Below are positions 37,135-46,828 of a DNA stretch of 64,000 bases, in pieces. The stretch lies in contig NZ_CP102590.1 of the NCBI RefSeq assembly GCF_032818155.1, positions 1,116,001-1,180,000 on the forward strand, in the 5' to 3' direction. Numbering within the stretch: position 1 is the first letter of the stretch; each line of letters begins with the position of its first letter. Under the pieces are notes generated by a model. That model saw nothing but the letters and a program-made list of their open reading frames with translations. It searched no databases and had not been told where the DNA came from. Made by a program: the position numbers and the translations under genes. This DNA is from Niallia taxi. Lineage in GTDB: Bacteria; Bacillota; Bacilli; Bacillales; Cytobacillaceae.

Positions 37135-37844
37135 AAATAGACAGTAATTTTGAATGGAGCAAGTTAAAAACTGTTCATAATACTATTTTTTTGATTGCTT
37201 TTTTATCCCAATTGGTATTTTTATTCTTCTTTGCGACGGTTGGACACTTTGAGTCTGGCGATACCTCCAGTAATATATTAAAAAATATTGCGGGAATTGG
37301 TGGTTTAGCGAGTACAATTACAATGTGCATTTTAGCTATTTACGGTGCTACTTTGGTCAATTCCTTTATTATCGAAAATTATATTGGTGAGAATCGTGTT
37401 CGTGTTTATTTATATCCTTATGGTAGAAAAAATTTGTTTTTATTAAAAATAAAAACCTTTGTTTTAACGTTTCTTAAACTTCAGCTATTAGGACTTCTTC
37501 TTTCAGATACCATTTTCTTAATAGGTGAATTTACTTTTCCTATTGTGAACTCTAAAGAAGGAATGTTATCAAATTTATTAATTGCAATAATCAGTTCCAT
37601 AACAAGTGCTTTAATAACTCTAGTAATTATCCTATTGTCTGGTGTAGTTGGCATCCGTTATTCTTCATTACCAGCTACGATTGTTTCAAGTATCGTGCTA
37701 GTTGTGATATTAGGAAATTTAATTGCAATGTCCCTTGCTGCTAAAATATTTCTAAGTCTAATAATAGCGTTAAGTTTAACAGTTCTACTCTATTTTATCA
37801 TTCAATCTGTGGGAGAAAGGATTGAAAATGAGGAAGTTGTATAG
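37131..37844 (+). CDS. ABC-2 type permease (pair 2)
   Basis: This 237-residue protein has six hydrophobic segments, starting with VHNTIFLIAFLSQLVFLFFFA, and a short cytoplasmic end. It is coupled to the preceding ATPase. Having two ATPase-permease pairs in one peptide locus usually means one exports and one protects the producer. Confidence 0.8.
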   Translation: MKIDSNFEWSKLKTVHNTIFLIAFLSQLVFLFFFATVGHFESGDTSSNILKNIAGIGGLASTITMCILAIYGATLVNSFIIENYIGENRVRVYLYPYGRKNLFLLKIKTFVLTFLKLQLLGLLLSDTIFLIGEFTFPIVNSKEGMLSNLLIAIISSITSALITLVIILLSGVVGIRYSSLPATIVSSIVLVVILGNLIAMSLAAKIFLSLIIALSLTVLLYFIIQSVGERIENEEVV

Positions 37845-37912
37845 TTGATTATTATAGAGATAAACCTATAAATTTGTTTACTAATGAGTATTAAAGGAGG
37901 TTTTACTGTAAA

Positions 37913-37951
37913 ATGATTCTCTACAAAATACCTTGTGCATTACTCCAATAG
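37913..37951 (+). CDS. Tiny ORF at the end of the RiPP-like operon (12 residues)
   Basis: An AAAGGAGG site (37893-37900) precedes ATG 37913, which encodes MILYKIPCALLQ. The spacing of 12 bases is longer than ideal. The strength of the site, its location just before the operon terminator and the single Cys are notable, but there is no homology support. It may be a signal peptide gene or chance. Confidence 0.25.
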   Translation: MILYKIPCALLQ

Positions 37952-37971
37952 TTAAACCAATAACCAATTCC

Positions 37972-38000
37972 AGTGTCAGCATAAGCGGACACTTTTTTTA
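37972..38000 (+). terminator. Terminator of the RiPP-like operon
   Basis: AGTGTC (37972-37977) pairs with GACACT (37988-37993), followed by eight T. The remaining bases up to 38263 contain only a weak promoter candidate (TTACAT 38098, TATAGC 38120) for the GH85 gene and no supported gene. Confidence 0.75.
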
Positions 38001-38263
38001 TTCCGCTTCAAGCAAAACTGTTCTTTACTTTAACCAATGAATCTATGCTTTTACCAATAGGATGCTTAGATTAGGACTGCTAAAATAATGGAAGGGCTTA
38101 CATTTTGTTTTGCCTGTTTTATAGCTGGTGTAAACAATATGTGTGAATGGAGGTGAAGCTATCACTCATTCAATCTTAATGGGCAGCTATTGATTACTAC
38201 AGAAAGCAATCCTTCACTTCTTTGTTATTACATACATTCGTTACAAAAAAGGGAGGCAAATGG

Positions 38264-41263
38264 ATGTTTTCGAAATGGGGAAAAACGAAAAAGACGCTAA
38301 TCGTCACGGTTATTATGCTGTTTATGCTGCTGGCAGGCTTGTCTCCGGCTTTGGCTGGGGATACATTGCCATTTACTGGTGACAGTGCAACTGGTTTGAA
38401 TCAGCCTACACAGCATGGATATACGGTGAATCACATTTTAGATTGGACACCAGAGACAGATAAAAACGCTGAAATGCTTAGGTCGAGAGTGCCATTGCAA
38501 GACCGAAATCAAGCGTTTTCTGCTACACAGGCAAACCCGGAGATAAGTGCGGATACGCAAATGTTTAATCTTGCTGGTGATTATGGGAATGCGTTTATGG
38601 ACAGTACGACATATACGAATAAGTTTGGTCAATATACGTTTCCGTACTGGCAATATGTCGATTATTATTCGTATTGGCATGGAACAGCGTCAGCGGATGT
38701 TCCAGATTATTTATATAATCCGAGCCTACCTTGGTATGAAAGATGGTTTGAATTTGGAGCGTTAAATATTCCAAATCCTGCTTATACGAATGCGGCCCAT
38801 AAAAACGGGGTTAAATCACTCGCTGTTATTTTCTTTTCGGATAATGATAGGGGACCACAGACATATTCACAAATGTTTGTTAAAGACAAGGACGGCAATT
38901 TCCCTGTTGCTGAAAAGCTTATTGAAATGGCTGAATACTATGGGTATGATGGCTATTTCTTTAATCAGGAGGAAGCAAGGGCAGGGGTTGCTGTTAAGGA
39001 TATTCCTGTATATAAAGAGTTTTTAAAGGCAATGAAACAAAGCGGCCTATATGTGCAGTGGTACGATTCTGTTGATAATACAACAGGTAAAACAAGATAT
39101 GAAAACGAATTCACGGCTGTCAACAGTCCGTTTGTAAAGGATTCAAAATACGGAGTTTTGACTGACTCCATTTTCTTAAACTATCTTTGGAACAAACAAA
39201 AGCTGGAAAAGTCGAAAGCCCATGCTGAAAGCTTAGGGTTAGATCCTTTGCAAACTGTGTTTGCAGGTGTTGAAGCAGGTGGTGACAGATTTAATAAACA
39301 GCGCAATGATTTACGAAATAATTTGGACAGCAACGGGAAGCCGATGAATAGTATTGCTATGCTTGGATCCGATTTTACTCATCATGCCTTAGATGAAGAT
39401 CTTGGCGGAGAAGATTCAAATCGACGTAACAACAGTGATTACCAATGGATGTCCTTTATTCGTGACCGTGCTTGGTGGAGTGGTCCTAATCTAGACCCAA
39501 CAAACCCAGGCAGAAACGCAGAAGCTAAGCTTGCAGACGTAGCGGCAAAAGGGGATAACTGGGACGGCGTTGCTTCCTATATCGCTGAGCGCAGTGTTAT
39601 TCAAGGCTCCAACTTTGTGTCCAACTTTAATATGGGCCGTGGCTTAGATTACTATGTAAATGGCAAGCTAAGCAATAAAGATGAATGGTCAAATATTAAT
39701 ATTCAAGACATTCCGGTGACATGGCAATGGTGGATGGATACAACTGGAACACCACTGCAGGCAGATTTTGATTTTGGTCCTGATTACAATATTGGAGCAA
39801 GATACAGCTATCAAAAGGTTGGTGCCTTTAATGGCGGCAGCTCGCTTGTTGTGAATGGCTCGTTGGATACAGAAAACCTATTGCATCTTTATAAAACTGA
39901 TTTACAAGTGAAAAAGAGCTCGAAGTTTTCAATTACCTATAACAAACCATCTCAAGATGACTCCTCACTTATGAGTATCGGTTTATTCTTTAAGGATAAA
40001 CCAGAAAAGGCAGTAAAAGTGGAAGTGCCTAATTCCGGTAAAAAGACGAATGGATGGGTAACAGCGAATCTTGATTTGTCCAAATATGCAGGAAAAGAGC
40101 TTGCTGCATTTGGCATCGTATTTGCAAATGGAGAACAGGAAAAGATAGCTGATTATCAGATGAATATCGGGCAAGTGAAAATTAGCGATGGTTCGATTAA
40201 GAAACCGAAGGCTCCGACGGATCTTAAGATAACAGAAGCATTAAGTGACTCGAATGAAATGTATATCGCTTGGAAGCTGGACGATTATGAAAATGTGAAG
40301 CAATACAATGTCTATAACAATGGAGCATATGTGGGCGGAGTTTATGACGAAGTATTTTACATCAAAAACTTGCAGGGATTATCTGGTGATATTTCTCTGA
40401 CAGCTGTGAGCCAAGACGGTCAAGAAAGTGCACCTGCTGTTGTGAAATATGATTTAACAAAAGGTGTGCGTAACATCGAAGCAACTCAAGCAGATAACGG
40501 TGATATGGTCGTGTCATGGCAAAATCCAGACAATGTGGATGGGAAAGTTACCGTAAATATTGCAACAGAGTACGACTATGCAAAGGAAGTTAATAAAACT
40601 GTCACTGTAAAAAAAGGAAAAACAGAGGCGACGCTACCTAATATGCCGCTGAATGGAGATAAATATCTGATTAAGATCAAAATCGGCAGCCAAAACTGGA
40701 TTAGCTATCGCAGTACGTTTTTTGATAAAACGATAGAAGCATATCCGGCTGAAAAGGTCACCATTGATGGAAATTCTGTTAAGTGGGATTTACCAAATAC
40801 GAGAGATTGGCACCATATATATGTTTATGAAAATGGAGAAGCCAAAACATTTGATACGACCTACAGTCAAGGCAAAAAGCCTTATATTGTGCGGGGGCGC
40901 ACACATTTGAAGGAGCTTACCTTCCAAACGAAAGCAACAGACAGCATTCTTGAATTTGTGATAGAGGATTATTCAGGTAATAAGGCAACAACAGTTATCA
41001 GAATGTCGTTAGATGATCTTTACAATAAAATCAATGATTTTGTTGCCAGTGGTGAAATGACTGAGACAGCTGGCAAGCAATTAACAAAAGTCTTGAATGC
41101 TGCAAAGAAGCATTATGAAGAGAATCGTATAAAGCAAGCAGCAATCCAAATGAAGAAATTTAAGGATGAAATAAACAGTAAGAAAATGAAGGGAATGTCA
41201 GACGGCGCAAAAACTACATTAAATGCTAGTGCGGATTATTTCCTAAGAAATATGTCGAAGTAG
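38264..41263 (+). CDS. Secreted endo-beta-N-acetylglucosaminidase, GH85
   Basis: This enzyme cuts between the two core GlcNAc residues of N-glycans outside the cell. A Sec signal peptide (1-31, ending SPALA) precedes the GH85 catalytic domain (about 90-430). Its motif GYDGYFFNQEEARAG carries the Asn and acid/base Glu of the family. Beta-sandwich and FN3-like regions follow (about 520-850; APTDLKITEALSDSNEMYIA). The last 90 residues (LYNKINDFVASGEMTE to the end) resemble a FIMAH domain of Bacillales exoproteins. No LPXTG is seen. The ATG at 38264 follows GGGAGG by 7 bases, giving 999 residues. Confidence 0.9.
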   Translation: MFSKWGKTKKTLIVTVIMLFMLLAGLSPALAGDTLPFTGDSATGLNQPTQHGYTVNHILDWTPETDKNAEMLRSRVPLQDRNQAFSATQANPEISADTQMFNLAGDYGNAFMDSTTYTNKFGQYTFPYWQYVDYYSYWHGTASADVPDYLYNPSLPWYERWFEFGALNIPNPAYTNAAHKNGVKSLAVIFFSDNDRGPQTYSQMFVKDKDGNFPVAEKLIEMAEYYGYDGYFFNQEEARAGVAVKDIPVYKEFLKAMKQSGLYVQWYDSVDNTTGKTRYENEFTAVNSPFVKDSKYGVLTDSIFLNYLWNKQKLEKSKAHAESLGLDPLQTVFAGVEAGGDRFNKQRNDLRNNLDSNGKPMNSIAMLGSDFTHHALDEDLGGEDSNRRNNSDYQWMSFIRDRAWWSGPNLDPTNPGRNAEAKLADVAAKGDNWDGVASYIAERSVIQGSNFVSNFNMGRGLDYYVNGKLSNKDEWSNINIQDIPVTWQWWMDTTGTPLQADFDFGPDYNIGARYSYQKVGAFNGGSSLVVNGSLDTENLLHLYKTDLQVKKSSKFSITYNKPSQDDSSLMSIGLFFKDKPEKAVKVEVPNSGKKTNGWVTANLDLSKYAGKELAAFGIVFANGEQEKIADYQMNIGQVKISDGSIKKPKAPTDLKITEALSDSNEMYIAWKLDDYENVKQYNVYNNGAYVGGVYDEVFYIKNLQGLSGDISLTAVSQDGQESAPAVVKYDLTKGVRNIEATQADNGDMVVSWQNPDNVDGKVTVNIATEYDYAKEVNKTVTVKKGKTEATLPNMPLNGDKYLIKIKIGSQNWISYRSTFFDKTIEAYPAEKVTIDGNSVKWDLPNTRDWHHIYVYENGEAKTFDTTYSQGKKPYIVRGRTHLKELTFQTKATDSILEFVIEDYSGNKATTVIRMSLDDLYNKINDFVASGEMTETAGKQLTKVLNAAKKHYEENRIKQAAIQMKKFKDEINSKKMKGMSDGAKTTLNASADYFLRNMSK

Positions 41264-41282
41264 TAAATAACGTAGGGTTAAG

Positions 41283-41321
41283 GGATGGCAGAAAGATTTG
41301 CTGTTTGCCATCCTCTTTTTT
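41283..41321 (+). terminator. Terminator after the GH85 gene
   Basis: GGATGGCA (41283-41290) pairs with TGCCATCC (41306-41313), followed by a T run. Only 36 bases separate it from the next start, so GH38 and GH3 would depend on read-through or a hidden promoter. Confidence 0.75.
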
Positions 41322-41356
41322 AATTTTTAAGAATACTAGCATCGGAGGGGAAGACA

Positions 41357-44300
41357 TTGTCTTTGGAAAGAATACAGCGATTTATTCAGCATTTAGGGAA
41401 GTTTGAGGTTTTAGAATCGATTCAAGTGGAGGATTGGCAGGCAAAGCGTGGAGTTTATATGGAGCCGGGAAAATATGAATTTAACTCAGATGAAACAGTT
41501 CTTATTAATGAGGGTGATTGGCTAATTGATGCTGGTGCCACGATGTTTTTGGAAAAGGAAGTTTCGATTCCATCCAACTGGAGAAATCGCCCATTCGGTC
41601 TTACGTTTCTTTCCAGTGCAAAGGGGCGCAGGACTCTTCATGAGGGACTCGTTTCTATTAATGGCAAACCACATCACGGAATTGACCGTAACCGCAGCTA
41701 TGTTCCTTTCCCGGAAGATGCGCGGAAATCAGAAAAGATTACTATTCATATAGAATTATATAACTATGCCGGCCAAACACTTGATGAGTTAAATTATCAA
41801 AATGAACCAGCAGAATATGATCCACCATCGTTGACCCTTTTGCAGGGCAGTCTTGATTTAGTAAATGGCGCTGTGCAAAGCCTGCTTGCAACAGTGAAGT
41901 GTTACTATGAAACAGCAAAACTACTACCTGAAGGTAATATAGACAAATCTACAATTATCACCTCTTTGTCAGAGGTGGAACGAAAGATACTGTCCGAAAA
42001 GCCGGCAGCATTAACGGATTTTTCCCTCGTTGCAGAAATAGAAGAAAATTTAATCGAAAGCCTCGCAGATTTGTCTGACAGCACGAACGGACAAATGCTG
42101 ATGGTAGGCCAGTCTCATATTGATTTGGCTTGGCTGTGGCCTGTAAAAGAAGCTATTCGCAAGTGCAGCAGAACCTTCTCAACAATGAGTACACTGCTCG
42201 AGGAGAATCCGAACTTTACTTATGCACAAAGCCAGCCTCAAGCATATGCCTTTGTTAAAGAGCATTATCCTGACATTTATGAAAGAGTGAAAAAGCATAT
42301 TGCCGATGGACGCTGGGAGGTAGTCGGCGGGATGTGGGTGGAGCCTGATTTAAATATGCCATCAGGTGAAGCGTTGGTTCGTCAGCTGCTATATGGAATG
42401 AAGTTTTATAAGGAAGAATTTGGAATTAAACCAAGGATTGAATGGCTTCCAGATACATTTGGCTATTGTGCTTCCTTGCCGCAATTGTTAAAGGGTGCTG
42501 GAATTGACTACTTTATGACCACAAAAATGAATTGGAATGATACCAACCCTTTTCCGTTTGATTTATTTTACTGGGAAGGAATCGATGGGACGAGGATTTT
42601 GTCCTTTTTGAATCATGGCTTAAATGAGTATACCCATCCACAAGAAATCCAAAGCCACTGGGACAGTTACAAGCAAAAAAATGCCCACCCGCATCAAATG
42701 CTGCTTTACGGCCATGGAGATGGCGGCGGTGGAGTTACACAAGAAATGATTGATTATGTTGATCGGTCTGCATCCTTGCCTGGATTACCTTCTGTCGTAA
42801 ACAGTACAGCACATGAATTTTTCGATGGCATAACAGAGAAAAATCCGGCTTTGCCAGCATGGGTTGGTGATATGTATTTAGAGCTTCACCGCGGAACATA
42901 TACAACACATGCCCGCAATAAAAGATGGAATCGTAAAGCAGAGGTTCTTTACCGTGATGCTGAAATTTGGGGAAGCGTTGCTGCAAGCTTTGCAGGTGCA
43001 AACCATGATCCTTCATTGGAGCATGGATGGAAGCTGCTTTTGCTCAATCAATTTCATGATATTATTCCAGGCTCATCTATTCCAGAGGTATATGTTGATT
43101 CGGAGTCTGATTATAAAGAAATTTTTGCATGCGGGGAAAAGGTAAGAAATACAGCTTTACAGGAGCTGGAACAGCAAATTAGCACAGAGGGTGATGGGAT
43201 ACCTGTTGTTGTCTTCAACAGTCTGTCATGGGAGAGGTCTGAAACAGTAAAAATCACCGGAGGATTAGAATTGGCAGGAAAAGGCGCTGTCAATCAGGAT
43301 GGGGAAGTGTTGCCTGCAGATATTAGTCAAATGGAAGATGGGCAATTTGAGCTATCTGTTTATGTTCCAGAAATTCCAGAAATGGGCTATAAGGTCATTT
43401 GGCTTAAGGAGTTGGAAAATATCCAAATAGATAAACAGGAGAAAGCTGTGAGCAATTGGGAAACAGATTATTATCTTGTGGAATGGAACGAGCTTGGAGA
43501 AATTACTCGTCTATATGATAAGAACTTACGGCGTGAGGTAGTGCATGGTGGAGCTTTGGGCAATCAGTTCCAGCTTTTCCATGACAGACCGATGCTGTGG
43601 GATGCATGGGATATCGATCCGAATTTTGCAGAACAGCGCGCAGAAACGGTCAGTCTTTTAGAGCAAAGCAGCACTAAGGGTGCAACGAAGGATATCATTC
43701 GGTTTAAATGGCAGCTTGGCCAATCCATTGTTGAACAAGACATGATTTTATACCACCATAATAAACGAATTGATTTTCAAACGAAAGTCGATTGGCAAGA
43801 ACAGCATAAATTATTAAAGGTTGCTTTTCCAGTCGATGTGATGAGCAGTAAAGCAACATATGAAATCCCGTTTGGAGCTGTAGAACGAGCCACACATACA
43901 AACACAAGCTGGGAGCAAGCGCAGTTTGAAGTATGTGGACATAGGTTTGCCGACCTGTCTGAAGCAGGATATGGTGTCAGCTTGCTGAATGACTGCAAAT
44001 ACGGATATGATGTGAAACAAAATGTTTTGCGTTTATCCTTATTGCGTGCACCGAAATGGCCAGACAAGGGAGCGGATATTGGCCTGCATGAATTCACCTA
44101 CTCCCTTTTCCCGCATGAAGGAGACTGGAGAGAAGCTGAAGTGGTGAAGCAAGGCTATGAACTAAATCATCCTGCACTTGTTATTCAGGCAACAGCACAT
44201 CTTGGAAGTCTTCCAAGTTCGTATTCCTTCATTAAAACAGAGGCTAAACAGACTATCCTTGATACGGTCAAAATGTCTGAGGATGGCAATGGTCTTACGC

Positions 44301-44482
44301 TGAGAATGTACGAATCGAGTGGTGGCAGAGAGCAAATTCACCTATCCTTGGCAGGGCAGGCTGATTCCGCATATGAAACAAATTTGTTGGAAGAGAAACA
44401 AGCAGATATTTCTCTGGAAGGTAATAAGCTGTCGGCAGCATTAAAGCCATATGAAGTAAAAACAATTGTCGTAAACCTGTAG
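41357..44482 (+). CDS. Alpha-mannosidase, GH38 (third copy)
   Basis: This class II alpha-mannosidase has 1041 residues. The zinc motif is VGQSHIDLAWLWPVK, the nucleophile motif EWLPDTFGYCASLPQLL, and the late motif NQFHDIIPGSSIPEVYVD. It is the same subtype as the protein at 15760 but clearly diverged. TTG 41357 follows GGAGGGG by 6 bases. There is no signal peptide. It probably acts on different alpha-mannosyl linkages in the imported glycan. The GH3 gene follows after 39 bases. Confidence 0.88.
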   Translation: MSLERIQRFIQHLGKFEVLESIQVEDWQAKRGVYMEPGKYEFNSDETVLINEGDWLIDAGATMFLEKEVSIPSNWRNRPFGLTFLSSAKGRRTLHEGLVSINGKPHHGIDRNRSYVPFPEDARKSEKITIHIELYNYAGQTLDELNYQNEPAEYDPPSLTLLQGSLDLVNGAVQSLLATVKCYYETAKLLPEGNIDKSTIITSLSEVERKILSEKPAALTDFSLVAEIEENLIESLADLSDSTNGQMLMVGQSHIDLAWLWPVKEAIRKCSRTFSTMSTLLEENPNFTYAQSQPQAYAFVKEHYPDIYERVKKHIADGRWEVVGGMWVEPDLNMPSGEALVRQLLYGMKFYKEEFGIKPRIEWLPDTFGYCASLPQLLKGAGIDYFMTTKMNWNDTNPFPFDLFYWEGIDGTRILSFLNHGLNEYTHPQEIQSHWDSYKQKNAHPHQMLLYGHGDGGGGVTQEMIDYVDRSASLPGLPSVVNSTAHEFFDGITEKNPALPAWVGDMYLELHRGTYTTHARNKRWNRKAEVLYRDAEIWGSVAASFAGANHDPSLEHGWKLLLLNQFHDIIPGSSIPEVYVDSESDYKEIFACGEKVRNTALQELEQQISTEGDGIPVVVFNSLSWERSETVKITGGLELAGKGAVNQDGEVLPADISQMEDGQFELSVYVPEIPEMGYKVIWLKELENIQIDKQEKAVSNWETDYYLVEWNELGEITRLYDKNLRREVVHGGALGNQFQLFHDRPMLWDAWDIDPNFAEQRAETVSLLEQSSTKGATKDIIRFKWQLGQSIVEQDMILYHHNKRIDFQTKVDWQEQHKLLKVAFPVDVMSSKATYEIPFGAVERATHTNTSWEQAQFEVCGHRFADLSEAGYGVSLLNDCKYGYDVKQNVLRLSLLRAPKWPDKGADIGLHEFTYSLFPHEGDWREAEVVKQGYELNHPALVIQATAHLGSLPSSYSFIKTEAKQTILDTVKMSEDGNGLTLRMYESSGGREQIHLSLAGQADSAYETNLLEEKQADISLEGNKLSAALKPYEVKTIVVNL

Positions 44483-44521
44483 TTTATGCAACCAATAAAA
44501 TGATAAGAGTCAGGTGGGGAA

Positions 44522-46804
44522 ATGGTTCATTTTAATCAAGCGCACGAAACGGAAAAAAGCCAAGTTGAAGCATTATTAGCTAAAATGACATTAAAGGAAA
44601 AGGTTGGCCAGGTTAATCAAAAGCTGTATGGCTGGGAGGTCTACGAAAAAACAGACACTGGCTATGTTCTAACGGAAAAGTTTAAAGAACATGTACAGCA
44701 ATGGGATGGAATTGGTGTTCTCTATGGGTTATTCCGTTCTGATCCATGGTCTGCCATTCATTTTGACAATGGCATAACAGTGGAAGCGAGTGCTGAAGTA
44801 GCCAATATGATCCAGCAATATGTTAAGGAAAATACAAGACTAGGCATCCCAGTTCTGCTGTCAGAAGAATGCTCACACGGTCATCAAGGCTTAGATAGTA
44901 TGATAACACCTGTTAATTTAGGGATTGGTGCAACGTGGAATCCAGAGCTGCATGAGAAACTAATGGCAGCTGTTGCAGAGGAAGTCCGTGCAAAAGGTGC
45001 TCATCTTGCACTCGTTTCGACATTGGATATATTGCGTGATCCGCGCTGGGGTAGATCAGAGGAATGCTTTAGTGAGGATCCTTTTCTCGCAGCACAGTTA
45101 ACAGAGGCTGTTGTTAATGGGATGCAAGGGAAGCAAGCTGAGCTGATTCCAGAGGACAAAATGATTGCCGTATTAAAGCACTTCGCTGCACAGGGAAACG
45201 GTGCGGGAGGCAAAAATGCCGCACCAGCTTCCATTGGTGAAAGAGAATTGAGGGAAATTCACTTGCCGCCGATGAGAGCGGCTATCCAATCAGGTGTTCT
45301 CGCCTGCATGGCCGCCTATAATGAAATTGATGGCATACCCTGCCATGCTAACGGTCATCTTCTTCAGCAGATTCTGAGAGAGGAATTAGGATTTAATGGA
45401 GTGGTAATGGCTGACGGCTGTGCACTTGATAATTTAGTTGCCTTAACGGAAAGCAGAGAAAAGGCAGCAGCATTAGCACTTGAAAGTGGTGTAGACATAA
45501 GCCTGTGGGATGATGTGTATCCAGCTTTGGAGGCTGCAGTCGAATTAGGACTTGTTAGTGAGGAAAAGCTTAATGACGCTGTAAGAAGAGTGTTGACACT
45601 TAAATACAAAATGGAGTTGTTTGACAATCCTTTCGTGGAGAAGAACCCACAGAGAAATAAGGAACAGTCAGAAAAAATCAATTTGGAATCAGCTCGACAG
45701 TCGATTGTGCTGTTAAAAAATGATGGTATTCTTCCCTTGAAAAAGGAGCTGAAAAGAATTGCGGTCATTGGCCCGAATGCAGATGCGATGTATAATCAGC
45801 TTGGCGATTATACACCATTTCAAAGAGAAAGCCGAGTCATCACCGTCTTGAAGGGAATCACATCATTGGCAAAAGATGCAGAGGTGGTATATGAACAGGG
45901 CTGCGGCATTCGATCTGATAAGGAGGAAGGATTGGAAAAAGCAGTTCGTCTTGCCAGTAATTCAGATGTTGCTGTTGTTGTTTTAGGCGGTTCAAGTGCA
46001 AGGGATTTTAATGCCCAGTTTGATCTGAACGGTGCAGTTATTAATACAACTGGTGAGGAGGAAATGGACTGCGGCGAAAATGTCGATACTGCCGATTTGG
46101 AGCTTGGTGGTCTGCAGCTTAAGCTTTTGCAAAAGGTAATAGAAACAGGGACACCGGTTGTAGTGGTACTGATTTCTGGCAGACCCCATGCAATTCCTTG
46201 GATTGCAGAGCATGCGCCAGCAATCTTAAGTGCATGGTATCCAGGGCAAATGGGCGGTCAGGCCATCGCGGAGATTTTATTTGGAGAGGTTAACCCGAGC
46301 GGAAGATTACCTGTCTCGATCCCAAGGTCTGCCATGCAGCTGCCTGTTTTTTATAATTATAAGGATGGAGGATATAAAAAGGACCATTATGATATGTCTG
46401 GTGATCCTTTATATCCGTTTGGTTTTGGCCTTTCCTATACAGAATTCGTATATGATAATCTTCAGATTAGTAGAGAGTCAATTGCAGCAGAAACGTTAGC
46501 CGACGGGGAAAAGTTCTGTATATCTGTTAATGTTACAAATATTGGTGATAATAACGGTTATGACGTGCTTCAGCTTTATATAAAAGGGAAGGCTGGAAGC
46601 ATTATTAGGAGAGTGAAGGAATTAAAAGGCTTTAAGAAGGTATGGCTTGCGGCAGGAGAAACAAAAGAAGTTCGCCTTGAGCTAGGAGCAGAGGAGCTGC
46701 AAGTGTTCAGCAGTCACAATACCTACAAGGTGGAACAGGGAGACTTTGAAATAGAAGTTGGAAACCCCGTCAGTAGCTTAGGAGCTGCTTTAAATATCAG
46801 TTGA
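44522..46804 (+). CDS. Glycoside hydrolase family 3 beta-glycosidase
   Basis: This protein has 760 residues: N-terminal TIM barrel, alpha/beta sandwich from about 400, and C-terminal FN3-like domain (about 660-760). The nucleophile Asp is in GFNGVVMADGCALDNL (about residue 298). KHFAAQGNGAGGKNAAP, with YNEIDGIPCH, lines the active site. There is no signal peptide. GH3 covers beta-glucosidase, beta-xylosidase and beta-N-acetylglucosaminidase. The KHFAAQGN loop and length resemble beta-glucosidase/xylosidase types, not NagZ. Its N-glycan role is inferred from its GH38 neighbour. Confidence 0.85.
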   Translation: MVHFNQAHETEKSQVEALLAKMTLKEKVGQVNQKLYGWEVYEKTDTGYVLTEKFKEHVQQWDGIGVLYGLFRSDPWSAIHFDNGITVEASAEVANMIQQYVKENTRLGIPVLLSEECSHGHQGLDSMITPVNLGIGATWNPELHEKLMAAVAEEVRAKGAHLALVSTLDILRDPRWGRSEECFSEDPFLAAQLTEAVVNGMQGKQAELIPEDKMIAVLKHFAAQGNGAGGKNAAPASIGERELREIHLPPMRAAIQSGVLACMAAYNEIDGIPCHANGHLLQQILREELGFNGVVMADGCALDNLVALTESREKAAALALESGVDISLWDDVYPALEAAVELGLVSEEKLNDAVRRVLTLKYKMELFDNPFVEKNPQRNKEQSEKINLESARQSIVLLKNDGILPLKKELKRIAVIGPNADAMYNQLGDYTPFQRESRVITVLKGITSLAKDAEVVYEQGCGIRSDKEEGLEKAVRLASNSDVAVVVLGGSSARDFNAQFDLNGAVINTTGEEEMDCGENVDTADLELGGLQLKLLQKVIETGTPVVVVLISGRPHAIPWIAEHAPAILSAWYPGQMGGQAIAEILFGEVNPSGRLPVSIPRSAMQLPVFYNYKDGGYKKDHYDMSGDPLYPFGFGLSYTEFVYDNLQISRESIAAETLADGEKFCISVNVTNIGDNNGYDVLQLYIKGKAGSIIRRVKELKGFKKVWLAAGETKEVRLELGAEELQVFSSHNTYKVEQGDFEIEVGNPVSSLGAALNIS

Positions 46805-46828
46805 TTCTTGATGTGGACATATTTAGGG

